From contig SIJG01000002.1 in assembly GCA_023374025.1 (NCBI GenBank), positions 3,912,383-3,976,382 of the forward strand: DNA of 64,000 nucleotides, written 5' to 3'. Shown one piece after another: positions 1-12,474 of the stretch; position 1 is the first letter of the stretch, and each line of letters starts with the position of its first letter. The stretch comes from Heterodera schachtii (Eukaryota > Nematoda > Chromadorea > Rhabditida > Heteroderidae). Both the position numbers and the translations under genes were made by a program. Under the pieces are notes generated by a model, which saw nothing but the letters and a program-made list of their open reading frames with translations, was not told the origin of the DNA and did not search any database.

Positions 1-1681
1 ATACAAACGAATGAAAAAAGGTGCAAAAAATGATGAAAACTAAGAATGATGGACAATTTTCGATGGAATTGCCAGTGGACATGCTTCACCGTACGCAGAC
101 AGATGCGCTGCTTAAATACAGGCTATTAGCTGCTGCACTCATCCGGGACGGACGGATAATGTGACGGTTGTGTGCAGTTTTGGTAATGACCGTCGATGGA
201 GGGAGGACAAATGTTTGCCGACGATGTCCACCGTAGCGTGAAAGACCGGTCAATCGGCCGGCGGTTGGTCGACTCGCGCAGTACAATCGCCGTCCCCAGC
301 CCCTGCCGAAGGGAGGGTGGCGGAGCGGAGCATCGGAATGACCCCCGAGGGGGGGGGGGGAATAATTGTGGGGAGAATGAGGGAGGGGGAGGGGGAAGAA
401 GGGGGAGAACTGTGCAAACATGGACAAGCAGGGAAAAGTGTTTGTTGTTCTCCTCGCTGCTCTTAAGCAGCTGATCAGCAGGGCAAGTCAAATGGGGCGG
501 GGAGACGCGGCACATTCGAATATTTGCGCGGGCGCGTTACGTCATCACTGTTTTGTAAGAGATGAAAAGAAAGCGATCCCCGCACAACAGCAAAAAGTAC
601 AGAGTTAAAGGAACAGCAGGACAATAATACAATAAATAATAAACAAACAGAAAAAGCACAAAAGCAAGGCGTAAAGCAGCAAATGGTTAAATGGGCGATA
701 AACGATAGGATGACAAAACCAAATTTAAAAATAAAGAAATTCACCAAATGTCCCCTTTGTTCTAAGCGACAAAAGAAAAAAGTGGCAAATAAAAATGCCG
801 TTGAAAATCAATGGCATGTTTCATCTCACCAACTCTTCACTTCTAGCGTTGTTCTCATTAAGCACATATGCAGCCGGCCCAAACAATTGTGTGTTTAATG
901 CCGCCCTTCCATTAGTTCTCGAATTTGAATCGACAATTTTCCCTCCCCCCCCCGCCGCTTCGTCGTTTTTCATCACGGCCCCTTCTGTGCCATTTGCTTT
1001 GTCTTAGGGAAGAAGTGGCAATTTACATAAAAAAAGAGCGCATAGAATGACGGAGGAATTTCTCGCTGTTGACAGATGAAGCAAATTAATTTGCCTTAAT
1101 GAGAGAAAAGTAGGCAAAAAAAGAAGAAGAGAGAGTTTGATCTACAGCCAGAGAAAAGTGTTTTTTGGATATGACAGTTTAAAGAACCTATGATGGAAGT
1201 TGATTCATTTTTGGAATTATTACGGACATGAGTTTTTATTTAAACCAAACAAAGTTAAATTTTCATCTTTTGAAAAAAGAAGTCCAATCGACCGATGGTT
1301 TTGGTCTTCAATGACAATGTTCGTCCCCCCATCACATTATCCCATTTCCGGTCTTAGAATTAGTCTGAACATAGCCGATCAAGTTTGCAAATATCGTCAT
1401 CATGGACAAAGTGTCATAGGTGGGGGTGAATTGAAGGGAGCCGTGGTAGGGAAAATGAGTGCGCAACTGACGCAAATTACCCTGCCCCTCCCTTCAGCAA
1501 TGCTAAGAACAGAGAAGACATCCGGAAAATGGGGGGATTAAAAACACATTAAAAGGATGAATAATGAATGATGGACGAGAGAGGAAGATGAGTGGGTAAA
1601 TTGTAATTCGGTAGTGTAAAATGATGGGCATTGAAAAAAACGGCAGGACTAATGTCAGTTAAAAAGGGGAAATATGGAACG
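1..1681. other. No gene recognised; A/T-rich DNA with G/C runs
   Basis: No reading frame here shows a recognisable domain or a convincing splice structure. There are poly-G/poly-C runs near 347-359 and 949-956 and scattered purine-rich stretches. If the PDE3-like gene continues leftward on the minus strand, this is intron or 3' flank. Confidence 0.5.
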
Positions 1682-2200
1682 CTAATTAAATATGTATCTG
1701 ACCGGGACTTCACACTCCAAACAATGCCGAAGGCATGGAGACGTCCTCTGTGAAGATGGTACCAAATTTGTTGAAGAGGAATGGGCAGAATGGTACTGCT
1801 GATGCGACAGTCCGGAAGTGCTCCGTTCCGACTTCTGCTTGGCCACTTTGCCTTGGCAGGCACTGCTCCGCAAATCCCAACCGGTGAACACCTTGACAAA
1901 CTTGCGCTTAAAAAGTGCCGTGTACAATGCAGGATCATTGTGCTGATTTTGTTTTGTAGCGGAAGATGAAGAAGAGCACTGACGTGCCGTTGGAGGCGAA
2001 GAGGAGGAGCACAGGGAGGGAGAGGCGGACGGCAAAGCCAACGACGGCATCAGCAGCGAAGGCGTGGAAGCGGAAGAAGCCGTTTGGAACAGCAGTAGAC
2101 GCCGACTGTCATCAGCGGAATTCACAAATTTGGCACCGTCGTCAGCAGTTAGCGATGCTGGATTCAATGCAATGTTGGCATTTGGTACACCCTCGTCCAT
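1682..2200 (-). CDS. Possible Ser-rich exon, unassigned
   Basis: A 172-codon minus-strand frame opening with ATG at 2200. It is Ser/Ala/Pro-rich and has a basic middle part (FKRKFVKVFTGWD). I see no known domain. It lies downstream of the PDE3-like exons on the same strand and could be a later regulatory exon of that gene, but no acceptor in the right phase joins it to the exon ending at 6435. It could equally be chance. Donor candidates lie inside the frame, so the true end is unknown. Confidence 0.25.
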   Translation of the reverse strand: MDEGVPNANIALNPASLTADDGAKFVNSADDSRRLLLFQTASSASTPSLLMPSLALPSASPSLCSSSSPPTARQCSSSSSATKQNQHNDPALYTALFKRKFVKVFTGWDLRSSACQGKVAKQKSERSTSGLSHQQYHSAHSSSTNLVPSSQRTSPCLRHCLECEVPVRYIFN

Positions 2201-2202
2201 GA

Positions 2203-4051
2203 CGTAATAATTTTATTATTTTTTAACTAAAGCGTCAAAAATAATGTTCGATATACTTAATGAAATGTCAATTACTATCATTATTATAATGTTTTCGTAG
2301 AAAATGAAGCAAAAAAAAATCGAATGAATGTGAAGGTGAATTGTTTGGGTTTCGCCACTAACTGACACATAATTTTAACGTGAGAAAAAAAAATTGAAGA
2401 AATTTTTGGACTAAAATTTCATTGGCAATCATTCGGCTCAAATTTCTAAGGCCAATTCTTTTGCCGAAACGAACAATGAATGAGTGGACGCGTTGGATTG
2501 TTTCATATTTAATGGACTTTCTTTTCTCTATTTTTTTTAGTTTGCCAATGACAAAAAGAAAATGGGGGGGGGGGGGTTAAATTACAACAAAATAAAAAGA
2601 AAACAATTGAAAAAGATTATCTGATAATTGATTTTTGATAGTCTGTCACCATTAACAACAAATAAATTTTTTGCCTGAAGAAAATTTTGGAGATTCCCCC
2701 AGGGGATAAAAGAGAAATGGGAGGAGAGATGGAAAAGCTTATCGTTTAACAAATAACAGATGACTCCCAGGGGCAAATTTGAAGGAGGCCTTTATAAATG
2801 GAGGGGAAACACTCCTTTTGAACCGGGGTAAACAACAGCAGAGGACAAAAAGAAAAGATGGATTGTGTGAACGGACGGCACGGATGGAGAAGAATATAAT
2901 TTGGGAGATGATGATGACACAATGACTTAGCGAAAAAAAGGGGAGGTCGTCGAGAAACTCGTCGAGAGAGGGAGGCATTCGGGACTCACTCCCCCCCCCC
3001 CCCTCCACCAGTCCCTTTGTGTGCTTTATGCCCTCTTCAAAATGTCGCTTTTCTTTCCACTGTTTCTCTCTCTCCTCACTCTCATTGCACGATGATGCAT
3101 TTTCCTCCAACTTTTTATGTGGTGTGACAATAACCAACCCACTCTAAAACATGTCCGGTGACCAGCATTTGTGCCCAAGAATGGCAATGAATCAGCCAAT
3201 ACTGAAAGGTACGGCACACTAATGAATGTGCCGGAAAAGAAAGGTCCCTGGATTGGGTTCATCCCCTCGTCTCCGTTCGCCGTGGAAATTTCTGTCTTCG
3301 TTAGCCTTCGCCCGCTCTCTGTGGCTCACTCATTTGCCTAAGTCACCCAAGCACACCCTCACCAAATTCAGCCCAACTTTTCGCCTCAGCGCCAAATTTC
3401 CCAGGGATTGCCACCACTGCTCACTCATTTGAGAAGGGGGGGGGGGGCAGAAAAGGGAGGAATGGATGGAAATTTGGACAGCTGAACACAAACAAAACAC
3501 AAAAAAAGAGAAATGCGGGCTGATGAGGAAGCAGTCACCCGCCCCCAAACTGACGGTGGTTTTGTGTTAATGTGATGGTAATGAGGGGGGGGGGGGGAGC
3601 CGCAGAGGGATTTGCATGCATCTCACATACACCCCAATCCCAACCAACCCCACATTATTCACTTTGTGAACGAACAACCGTTGAACAATTGAAAATGAAA
3701 AAATTGGGAAAACGCAAAACTGCGAATCCGACTGACTGACTGACGTAAACAAAAATATTTTTGGCCAAGAAAGTGTGTGAAAAAAACTATGAAACGATGA
3801 AGAGAATGAGAATTGAATAGATCACAATTATATATAGGATTTTAGAGAAAAAAAAAACTAATACAGATTCAAAGGTGGGAATTAAAAAAAAACAGGTACT
3901 GAATGTTCTGGAAACGAATGGGAAAGACCAAAGATTAATTAGGCATCGTAAAAATGGGGGAATTTAAAGACCATTTTTGTACCAGTGGACCCTAATTGGA
4001 TTTAAAATTAGGGTGTTGGTGCGATGGGAACACAGGCAAAGAAAGGCACAA

Positions 4052-4083
<32 letters not shown>

Positions 4084-6434
4084 AAGATAGGGGGAGGGGG
4101 GGGGGGGGGGTAATAAGCCTCACCGGGAAAATTGCTTTCTAATTAAAATGCAGAAAAAGCCAAAATGACTAAAAATTAACGCCACCTCCCCCAAAAAGCC
4201 AAGGTCAAAAGTAAATGCGGGAGAAGACGAACGGAATAAAATGAACACAGCTAATGGGATGAAAGTTAAGAAAACAAAGGCACAGAATTAAAGACAGACG
4301 AACTCATGGAAATTTGATTAGGAAGAACAAAACGGAGGGAAAAGTTTAGAAAGAATGAGGCACACAATTACAGTTTTTTACTTTTAAAAACCCATTTTTA
4401 TTCTGTCAGTAGTGATGAGCATTGGACAGAAATAATATACACTTGGCCGCATTTCGGCCAAAATTGTTTTCCAATGTTTGCTTATCTGCCGTGTGAATCC
4501 CGTCCGTGCCCATAAATGCAAATAGTCCAACAAAAAGAAAAAAATTCTCATTTTCCAAAAGATTACTTAATAATTTTTGATTTTATTCAATATTTTAAAT
4601 AAAGATGGTCAAATTAACAAAGTCCCATCAGACTAATGGCCATAGAATTTCACTCTCTGCTGCTCATGAAAAGTTCATTCTCTCCCTTTTCGTTCGTCGA
4701 AGTTAATTATGCAAATTGTACCTTCGCCATATTCACTCGCATTTGATTTTGTTCGTTATTTCGTTCTTTACCCCCCCCCCGCCCCTCCGTCCTCAACTAA
4801 AAAGCAAATAAAAAACCAAAAATTCAATTTGAAAGGCCCGAGATTAAATTAAAAAGAGAATATGCATGAGAAATGAGAGAGGGAATAATGTTGCGGAGAG
4901 AAGAAAATTGAATTAAGAGAAAGGAGGAGAACAGACAGTGAATGAGTGAGTGACACAGAAACAAATGAAAAGAACAAAAGCCCAGAATTATTAACTAATT
5001 GCCTAATTAGGAATTAAACGGGCAATTGTAGCAAAAATTGAGTGTCATCTGTATTTATGCTTCAGTGTCAAAGAAATTTCACTCATTGTCAGCCAAGAGT
5101 ACACCCCAAAATGTCGCCGGGACATAAAGTCGACGCAACAAAAAACCTAAAATTATTTTGATACTTTTCCGTTATGCCCCCCCCCCCATAAGAATGTCAT
5201 GATCCCGACAAGCACTTTTCTGGGGTACTTTTAGGCGCTGATCAAGAATCTGGCGTCAAAACGGCAAAAATGTATGGTTCTTATCTATGAATTTCATCAT
5301 ATGATTTTGTCAATGATTTTAAAAAAAGGAATAACATGACATATCCTTACCAAATCGATTCCTCTCGTCGAGAGGGATCAATTGATACTGTTTTTAGAGT
5401 TCTACGATGTCTCTATCAAAAGTTATAGCCCAACAAATTTTGTGCTGAATTGGGGCGGATTACTTTTCAAATGAAGCCGGTGATTGGCATTTTGGCCAAA
5501 ACACCGCACACTCGACTACGACGGCTTTCCGGGTTTTTCAAAAAAGAAAGTCATTTTTCATTTTTTTTCGAAAAATCATCGACAAAATCATATGATGAAA
5601 ATAATATTTTTGCCGTTTTGACGCCAGATTCTTGATCAGCGCCTAAGACTAGCCCACAAAAGTGCTATCCCTTGTCGGTATCATGACATTCTTATGGGGC
5701 AGCGGCATAACGGAAAGGACCAAATTTTTGAATTTTTTCTTAGTTTTTTTTTCTAATTTGCGGCGACGTTTCGGCCGGTGACTTTTTGTCCCGCTCCCGT
5801 CAGCCAACAATTCAAAAAGGCAAAGTATGCTTTTCAATCTGAAAAACTATAAAACCAAAAAGCTGAAGATTAAACGCATAAGCTAACTGCTTTGATGGGT
5901 GCTAATTGACATCGTTTAAACACTTTAAATCTTTGAGGTGGACATTAAATGGAGAATGAATGATTTAATATGGCCAAAAGAAAGTATTTAAAGAGAAAAT
6001 GTGCGCACAATTATGCCGAAGTTAGCTAATGAAATGTGGGAACAAATTTTATGGGAGGAGCGAGAAAATAATTGTTATTATGCTGTTGTTCCAAATATAA
6101 ACTAATCATGGGAAAATGCAAATGTTGGCAATGCCTATTTTAAACGGCAAATTAATAGGCATTTGAAAATAGAATGGACATTCGCATATCACATGCAATG
6201 AAAATGAATGCTTTTTTTGCTGTTTGCGCAAGAGCATGACATTTACCCAAATGCCAAATTCCCACCCCAAAAATGGCACCCCAAAAATGGCATTTCTTTT
6301 GATACTCTTTCCCTTACGTTTTACCATCACGAGAAAAGCAAAAAAAAAAAAAAAAAACTTTCTCTCACAAAACAGTGCTATTCTTGGAAAAACTTTCTCT
6401 TCACAAAACAGTGCTATTCTTGGCATGGCATTAC
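2203..6434. other. Long non-coding stretch, probable PDE3 intron
   Basis: No coding evidence. It holds G/C homopolymers (near 2566, 2992, 3437, 3584, 4100, 4771, 5176), an AG microsatellite near 4057-4082, and the inverted-repeat element at 5169-5716. Confidence 0.5.
5169..5716. repeat. Fold-back (inverted-repeat) element
   Basis: The left arm (about 5169-5275) reads TCCGTTATGCC, then ATAAGAATGTCATGAT, CCGACAAG and GGCGCTGATCAAGAATCTGG. The right arm (about 5605-5716) is its reverse complement with scattered mismatches and ends GCATAACGGA. The poly-C of the left arm is replaced by GGCAGC-like sequence on the right. I could not define a target-site duplication. Probably a non-autonomous DNA transposon inside the PDE3 intron. 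Confidence 0.75.
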
Positions 6435-9400
6435 CCCGTATAATGAGAGAATTGAGTTGCAGCTTTGGCACCCGCCGGCCAACACTTGGACCAACTCCGA
6501 CTCGCTGATGCTGACACAACGCTTCCGTCTTCGTCGACCCGCGCTGTCGTTTGTGCCGGAGCGAGAGCGCATTGTGGCCATCATTGCCAGTGTGTCGTCG
6601 CCCTGCAAGTCGGGCAGCTCAAGAACGCTCTCGAATAGCGTCTGTTCCTGGATGGGCCCAAGTGGACTGGAAGCGGTACTTTTTCCGTTGTTACTGTTGC
6701 CGGTGGTAGTGCCAGAAGCGGATGCCGACGAGTGATGGCAGTGCCGCTTTTTGACTGCCTCGTCCGTCACTGAAAAATATGCTCTCAGTGAAGACGACCG
6801 TTCGTTTTAAGGCTAATAAAGAGGGGTGCAGTTGGAAGAAGGGGACAAATGATCCACAGAAGCTGAGAGGAAAAGCATGGCAATGGACGAGGAGGGGGGG
6901 GGGGGGGGGGCATATGGGCACATTTGTTAATCCTTCAGCGCATTTGTGGACGAAAGGGAGGGTCCCGTCAGCTGACATTACCATTGCCGTCCTCACCCTC
7001 CTCGTCCCCCAATCAATTAGGCCAACACTGTCAAAACTCACTTAATCTCCGGATGCTCGGGTCTTGTCTTGACAGTCGTAGGCCGGCGTTAATCAATGGC
7101 ACCAAGTCCGATTGGGCGCGTGTTTTCAAAAATTGCTTTTGTCTCCCGTTAATTAGTGGTGGTGGCACTCGTCTGCTGCCCATCGCGGCGGGTGGCGTCA
7201 TTTTCTTCTGTGAATTCTTCAGTTGGGGTGAATTTGGACGAATTGTTGCTGATGAATGATTCGGTTGCGATGCCATTATCACTGAACGACTGCCGACGAT
7301 GCCATAATTTTAGTGCCGAAGAATAAATTGGATGTGCAAAATCAATTTCTAAGAGTTGAAGTAGTAGTCCCTTTGGCACTTAAATTCTCGTCCTTTCAGC
7401 CTTGGGAAGTGACGATATATTTGTGTGAAAATATTGGGGAAAAAACATTCAAAACACCGGAGAATCCTTCCTCTCTGTGTCACTTAAAAATATTAAAAAT
7501 GGCCGTAAGGGGAAGGAATGCGCAAAAGGAATGAATTAATAGGTGAAATTAATACGCAAAAAAAAGGACAAAAAAAAAGTGCTCTTTCGTTCGGATATTT
7601 TTCATAAGCGACGAGTAAAAAACGGCATTAAATCCATTAGAAAAAAAAATTCAAATCGCTTAAAATTTTATAACAAGCGGAAATCCGGTTTTATAGGAAA
7701 TTTTATCCGATTGATGCCAAAGAGGATGAAACCAAGCCAATAACTAACCATGGGCAGGAGGAAAATCCCTTTACAAAATGAAATTAAAAAATGTGTAATT
7801 TTTAAAATTTGACTTAAGTCCCTCAAAATTGCTTATTTTGGGCCAAAAATAATTTCTGTCCAATTTTTATTCGAGTTTCAGAGAATAACAAATGAAAAAC
7901 AAAAGCAGGAATGACCAAAATTTAAAGCCAAAAACATAGGAAAATTAAAAAAAAAATTGCTGATAACAATCAACAGACAAAAAAAACAACTGCTGATTGT
8001 GAATTACCCGACAAAAAATGCATATTCACAATACAAAGACAGAAAACCAAATAAACAACTGACCGATAAGCATATCATTCATTAACCATCATCCATACAA
8101 AATAATATTTCCACTTCCTATTGTTTTGACGCAATTAACACCGCCACACACACAACACACGAACAATAATGTGTAGTGCCGAACAAAAACTAATGTAAGG
8201 GCACCAATTGAGGAGGGGAGGATGAGAAGGGGGAGGAAAACGGGGGGGGGGGGAATTAGTGTCCAAATGGCAATAAGGAGAAATGGGTAAGCTTAAAGAG
8301 GGCGGGGGGGGGGGGGGGGAAGTGGTGTTGAAATGGTGCGAAAGGGATTTACAACAGAGCATCAACAGCAGCAGTTAGTGAGGAAAAGCCCAGGCGAATC
8401 CTTCGACGTGGGCGGAAAAGCCTCCCCCCCCCCAGGCAAAGGGGGCTTTTTGTCAGTCCATCCGTCCGTCGTTTAAACAACGGACGCATTTTTAATGGAA
8501 AGGCGAACGAATGGAAGGGGAGAGGCGAAAATTGGAGGGAAAAGCGGAGAATTTGAATGGCCAACGGCGGAGGACCAGCGGAACGGAAAAAGAACAACGG
8601 ACCCAAAAGACCGTGCCAATGCCATAAAAATTGCCAGGGGGGGCAAAAGGAAGGATATTTAATGGCAAAAGGAGGGGGGGGAGGGGGGCATTCATTCCCC
8701 CGCAAAAGTTTGGCATTTAAAAGCAATAGCAATTATATGCAAGCTTCTTTAATATCACATTGTTTAAGTTTAACTTTAAAAAGGAATTAAAAAAACCTTT
8801 TTTTAGTCCAAGTAAAATGCGCAAAGAATTCGAAACAATTCACCGCCATTCGGCTGATGAAAAGTCAATGAATTCACTTTAATTATTGACCCCTGTTGAA
8901 TTGTTTTTATGGACACACAAATCGGGGGGGGGGGGGGGGGAGGAAGGCAATAACAACGAAATCGACAAATGGCAACCCCTCGGGGGGGGGGGGGGGGGAC
9001 GAACCGCCGATGGTAATGGTAATGATAATTGATGTGTGTGTGTGTGTTTTGGTGAGAGTGATTATCATGTGAACAATCGAATTAATTACCCGAACAATTT
9101 GTGTGTGTATTTAAAATATTTTACACAAAAATAACAAATAAATGAGGGGATTAAATATAGCGAATAAATAAATAAAATATGGCTAACATAAGGAAGCCTT
9201 ATGAAAATAAAGGAAGCGGAAAAGGGGGGGGGGGAATACATTTTTTAAGTAACAAAAAATGTGGACATTTGTAATGTTAGTCAAGCAAATTTAAAAAAAA
9301 AGCAATAAAAATGTCAAAACGGGGGAAGGGATTTGGGGAAAGAGCATTAAATTGTGGATGAAATGAATGTTTTGGCACTTCTTAAAAACGATTTCCTTCT

Positions 9401-12400
9401 GATGATTACATCAAAACCGAAGAAAATTGAAATTTTCCATTTTATTTATGTAACTTAATAAGCCACCGGCATTTTTGGATTCAAAAGCAAAGCTCTTCTT
9501 CCATTTTGCGCATTGGTATCAAATTTCATTCATAGGCAATTAGGCGGTTTCATAATTGATTGGAATTTCAAATTTAAAAAGGAAAACACCAAATGGCAAA
9601 TGGCCGAAATCGGACCCACCAATGCGACGCGCACTTCGCCACTGTACGGACTCTCCACGACGGACGGCACGCCAAGTTCAGACAACGACAGCTGAACAGA
9701 ATCAACACATTGGCAAACAGAGAAGGAATGAATGAGCAAAATGACAATGTTAAAAATGGCAATTAAATTAAAATATTAATGCGTCTGTTTATAATTAATT
9801 CATCCGCAATAATTAGTCAGATTTTTTCCACTAGCAAAAAGTAAAATACGAGATTTTAACTTGCTTTTTAACATCGGCTTTTCCTTTCGCCCACTTACGG
9901 CGGCGTTTGCTGCTCCGACATTTGCGCATCCGCCGGCAGCGTACGTTTGCTGAGCAGCGGGCGAAGCGGCGGGGTTCAGCAGCGCGGTGACCGCCTTCAA
10001 ACACGCGGCAACGTCCGGGGACAAATCCCTCCGATTGGCGGTCAGCAAATCCATCAAAATCCCTCGTGCCGAATTCACTTGGCTTTGAAGAAGCTAAAAT
10101 GGGGAAGAATTGGAGTTAAAAGAATTTTAAAAAAGTTTAAACAAATAAAAAGGAGGAAATTGTAAAATTGAAAACCAATTGCAATTTTAATTATCATCGT
10201 TAGTTGAATTTAATAAAATATTCTTTGTTCTTTGAGCGTAAAATGTCCAAATGGACCCGAATTAAACCGCCGACACAAAACGAATTGCGCAAATTAATTA
10301 AAGGTAAATGCTCAATGATCGGACAGGTCAAAAGTCGAGGACAAAGATTAATTGGATTTCACAAGAACAAATAATGCGAAAAGTGAGGAGAAAAAGGCGG
10401 ACAAAATGGGGGGGGGGGGCACGGAAATTGACAATCCATCAAAAACGGAGGTAATTTATTTGGACAGGGCGACCCAGCCGAAGCGCGCGACGACTTTCAA
10501 CCATTTTTCATGTTAAACGCTGTCCCCCGGTTAATGGCTTTTAAAGAGTAATCAGACGCAATTTGGCAACGAAATTACAGTAATGAGCAGAGAAGGACAA
10601 AAATTAATGATTAAGAACAAGGAAAAAGGGGGAGAAGGAGAGAGAAAAAGAGGAATTTAAAAGCACTGACTGAAGAGCCGTGTGATCCGGGGAAAACGAA
10701 ATGCCAAAATTAATTATGACTTAATTTTAAGAAAAAAAACAAATTTCAAATGAAAAAAAATTACTTCCCTGTGACTTTTAACACAAATCCGCTCTTTGAC
10801 TGATCAGAAAAGAAAACAAATGGCTCCGCTTCTTAATGATCGCCGGCCGACCCGTTTCTCCGTTAAATGGTCTATCATTTTTTTGGTTTGGCCCTCCGCC
10901 CTCACATTCCCCGCCACCCAAACACCCCCCCCCCCGAGCCCAATACTCCCGATTTTGAGCGGATAAATAATGAAATTGGGATCAAAAAAGAAGGGAAAAA
11001 GGGTAAAAATTATTCTAAAGGCCAAAAGGGAGAGAAGAGAGCAGCTGATGCCGGAAAAGCAAAGCAGCAAAAAAACAAACAATTGTTGTTTTGTGATCAT
11101 TACGATTATTGGTTTTTAAACGATTATTTTGGAAAAAGTGTTACAAAAACATTCGCTACACAAAAGGACGGAGAAAAGTGCAAAGATGGGGAAAATTGGG
11201 CGGAGAAAATGGGGGGGGGGGGAAATAAATAACGGACGGATGGGAAATCAAAGGGCGAGCCGACTTTGGAAAGGAGTACAAAGGATAAAGAGAGGGGGAA
11301 AGAAATGAGAGGAAGGAGAGAGAGAAGGGTGGGAGAGAAAAAGAGCATAAATTAAAACCAAAAGCAACGGAAGGGGAAAAAAGGGGGGGGGGGAAGGGCG
11401 ACGAATGCGCGGCGTTGCAAATATTGTTAAATGGTGGGCCCATTCTGTGCAACCGAAGCGACCAAATCAGAAATCACTTTAACACATTTTACAAAAAGAT
11501 CAGCAAAAGGAAAAAATGGGAGGAAAAGTGAATAATTTTCAAAAATGCTTCAATTAAATAGTAAAATGAAAATGTAAAGAAAAAACCGACCAAATTTTGA
11601 CGCGCAATGTTCGACTGAACGGGCAGCGAAGTGCGGCGAAAGGAGGAGGAATTCTGTCGGCAAAAGCGATGCTGCCGTGGCAATTTGTCGCCCAATTTGA
11701 CTTCTTCGGTTTTATCCGCAGCAAAAGATGAATCGGAGCCTAAAACAACGGAAAAAACAGAATTAACATGTGAATTTTGCATGTTTTATGATTTCAAAAA
11801 AATTTGAATTGGTAAAATGCCGAGTTCGTTCAATTTTATCTATTGTATTTTTCCGATTAAATAGTTTTATTAATAGTCCAATTCAATTAACGGTGATCTC
11901 TCCCCCCTCTGCCCCAATATTTCTCTTTCTTTGAGTTTTTGATCATCGCGAAACGAAGAAAAAGAGAAAAAAAATGGATTGAATTGTTGAGGAAGTAAAA
12001 CGATGAAAGAAAGAAAGTAATGAGCAAATGAAAGCAATTTTGTTATCAGTGAAAAAAGAAATTAATGAATGGTTCAATTTCGTTTTGTAGCAAAATTTTC
12101 ATTTTAAATTTAATTGATTTAAATTATTTATTTTTTTAATCACTTTCGGAGGCGAGGAAAAATGTGACGGCACGGCACGTGGTGGACGAAGTGACGGGTA
12201 ATTTGGCGTCAATGGAGTGTTGCCGACGCTGGGCCGGCGAAAACGCTTTGGCATTGGCATGGCGAATGCGTGTGCCGAGTCGAGGCGTGGACCAGCAGAG
12301 CGAAGCCGGACAAGCAGTGGAAGAAGACGACGGCACCACGGCCGCGGACGCACTTTCCGAACTCTTCAGAATGGAACGCATGGCGGGCCGATTGTTATTT

Positions 12401-12474
12401 GTGCTGCTGCTGCTGCTGCCCCACGTGGTGCTGGCGTCGCTGCTTTCCGCTCGTTTCCAACGTCGTTTCTCCAT
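6435..12474 (-). CDS. PDE3-type cyclic nucleotide phosphodiesterase, N-terminal half
   Basis: Six minus-strand exons splice in phase: 12474-12144, 11739-11591, 10093-9899, 9691-9620, 7289-7169 and 6769-6435, giving about 401 residues. Two segments match the PDE3 regulatory region: a basic FRRTSLP phosphosite motif (PDE3A has FRRPSLP), followed by VNSARGILMDLLT and LSPDVAACLKAVTALL, paralleling the PDE3A 'NEARNMVSDLLTD..LPPQVISSLRSISSL' segment in order and spacing. A CQSC pair in the last exon resembles the CxxC seen ahead of the PDE3 catalytic domain. The HD-type catalytic domain is not in the window and should lie to the left. PDE3 enzymes hydrolyse cAMP and cGMP. The start ATG lies 18 nt after an acceptor (tttaacag), which suits trans-splicing; otherwise an upstream exon with the usual membrane segments is missing. 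Introns are large and rich in poly-G. Confidence 0.72.

Noticed and set aside
8349..8732. 127-codon minus frame in the PDE3 intron
   Set aside because: Pro-rich because of poly-G; no acceptor/donor in phase with the PDE3 exons.
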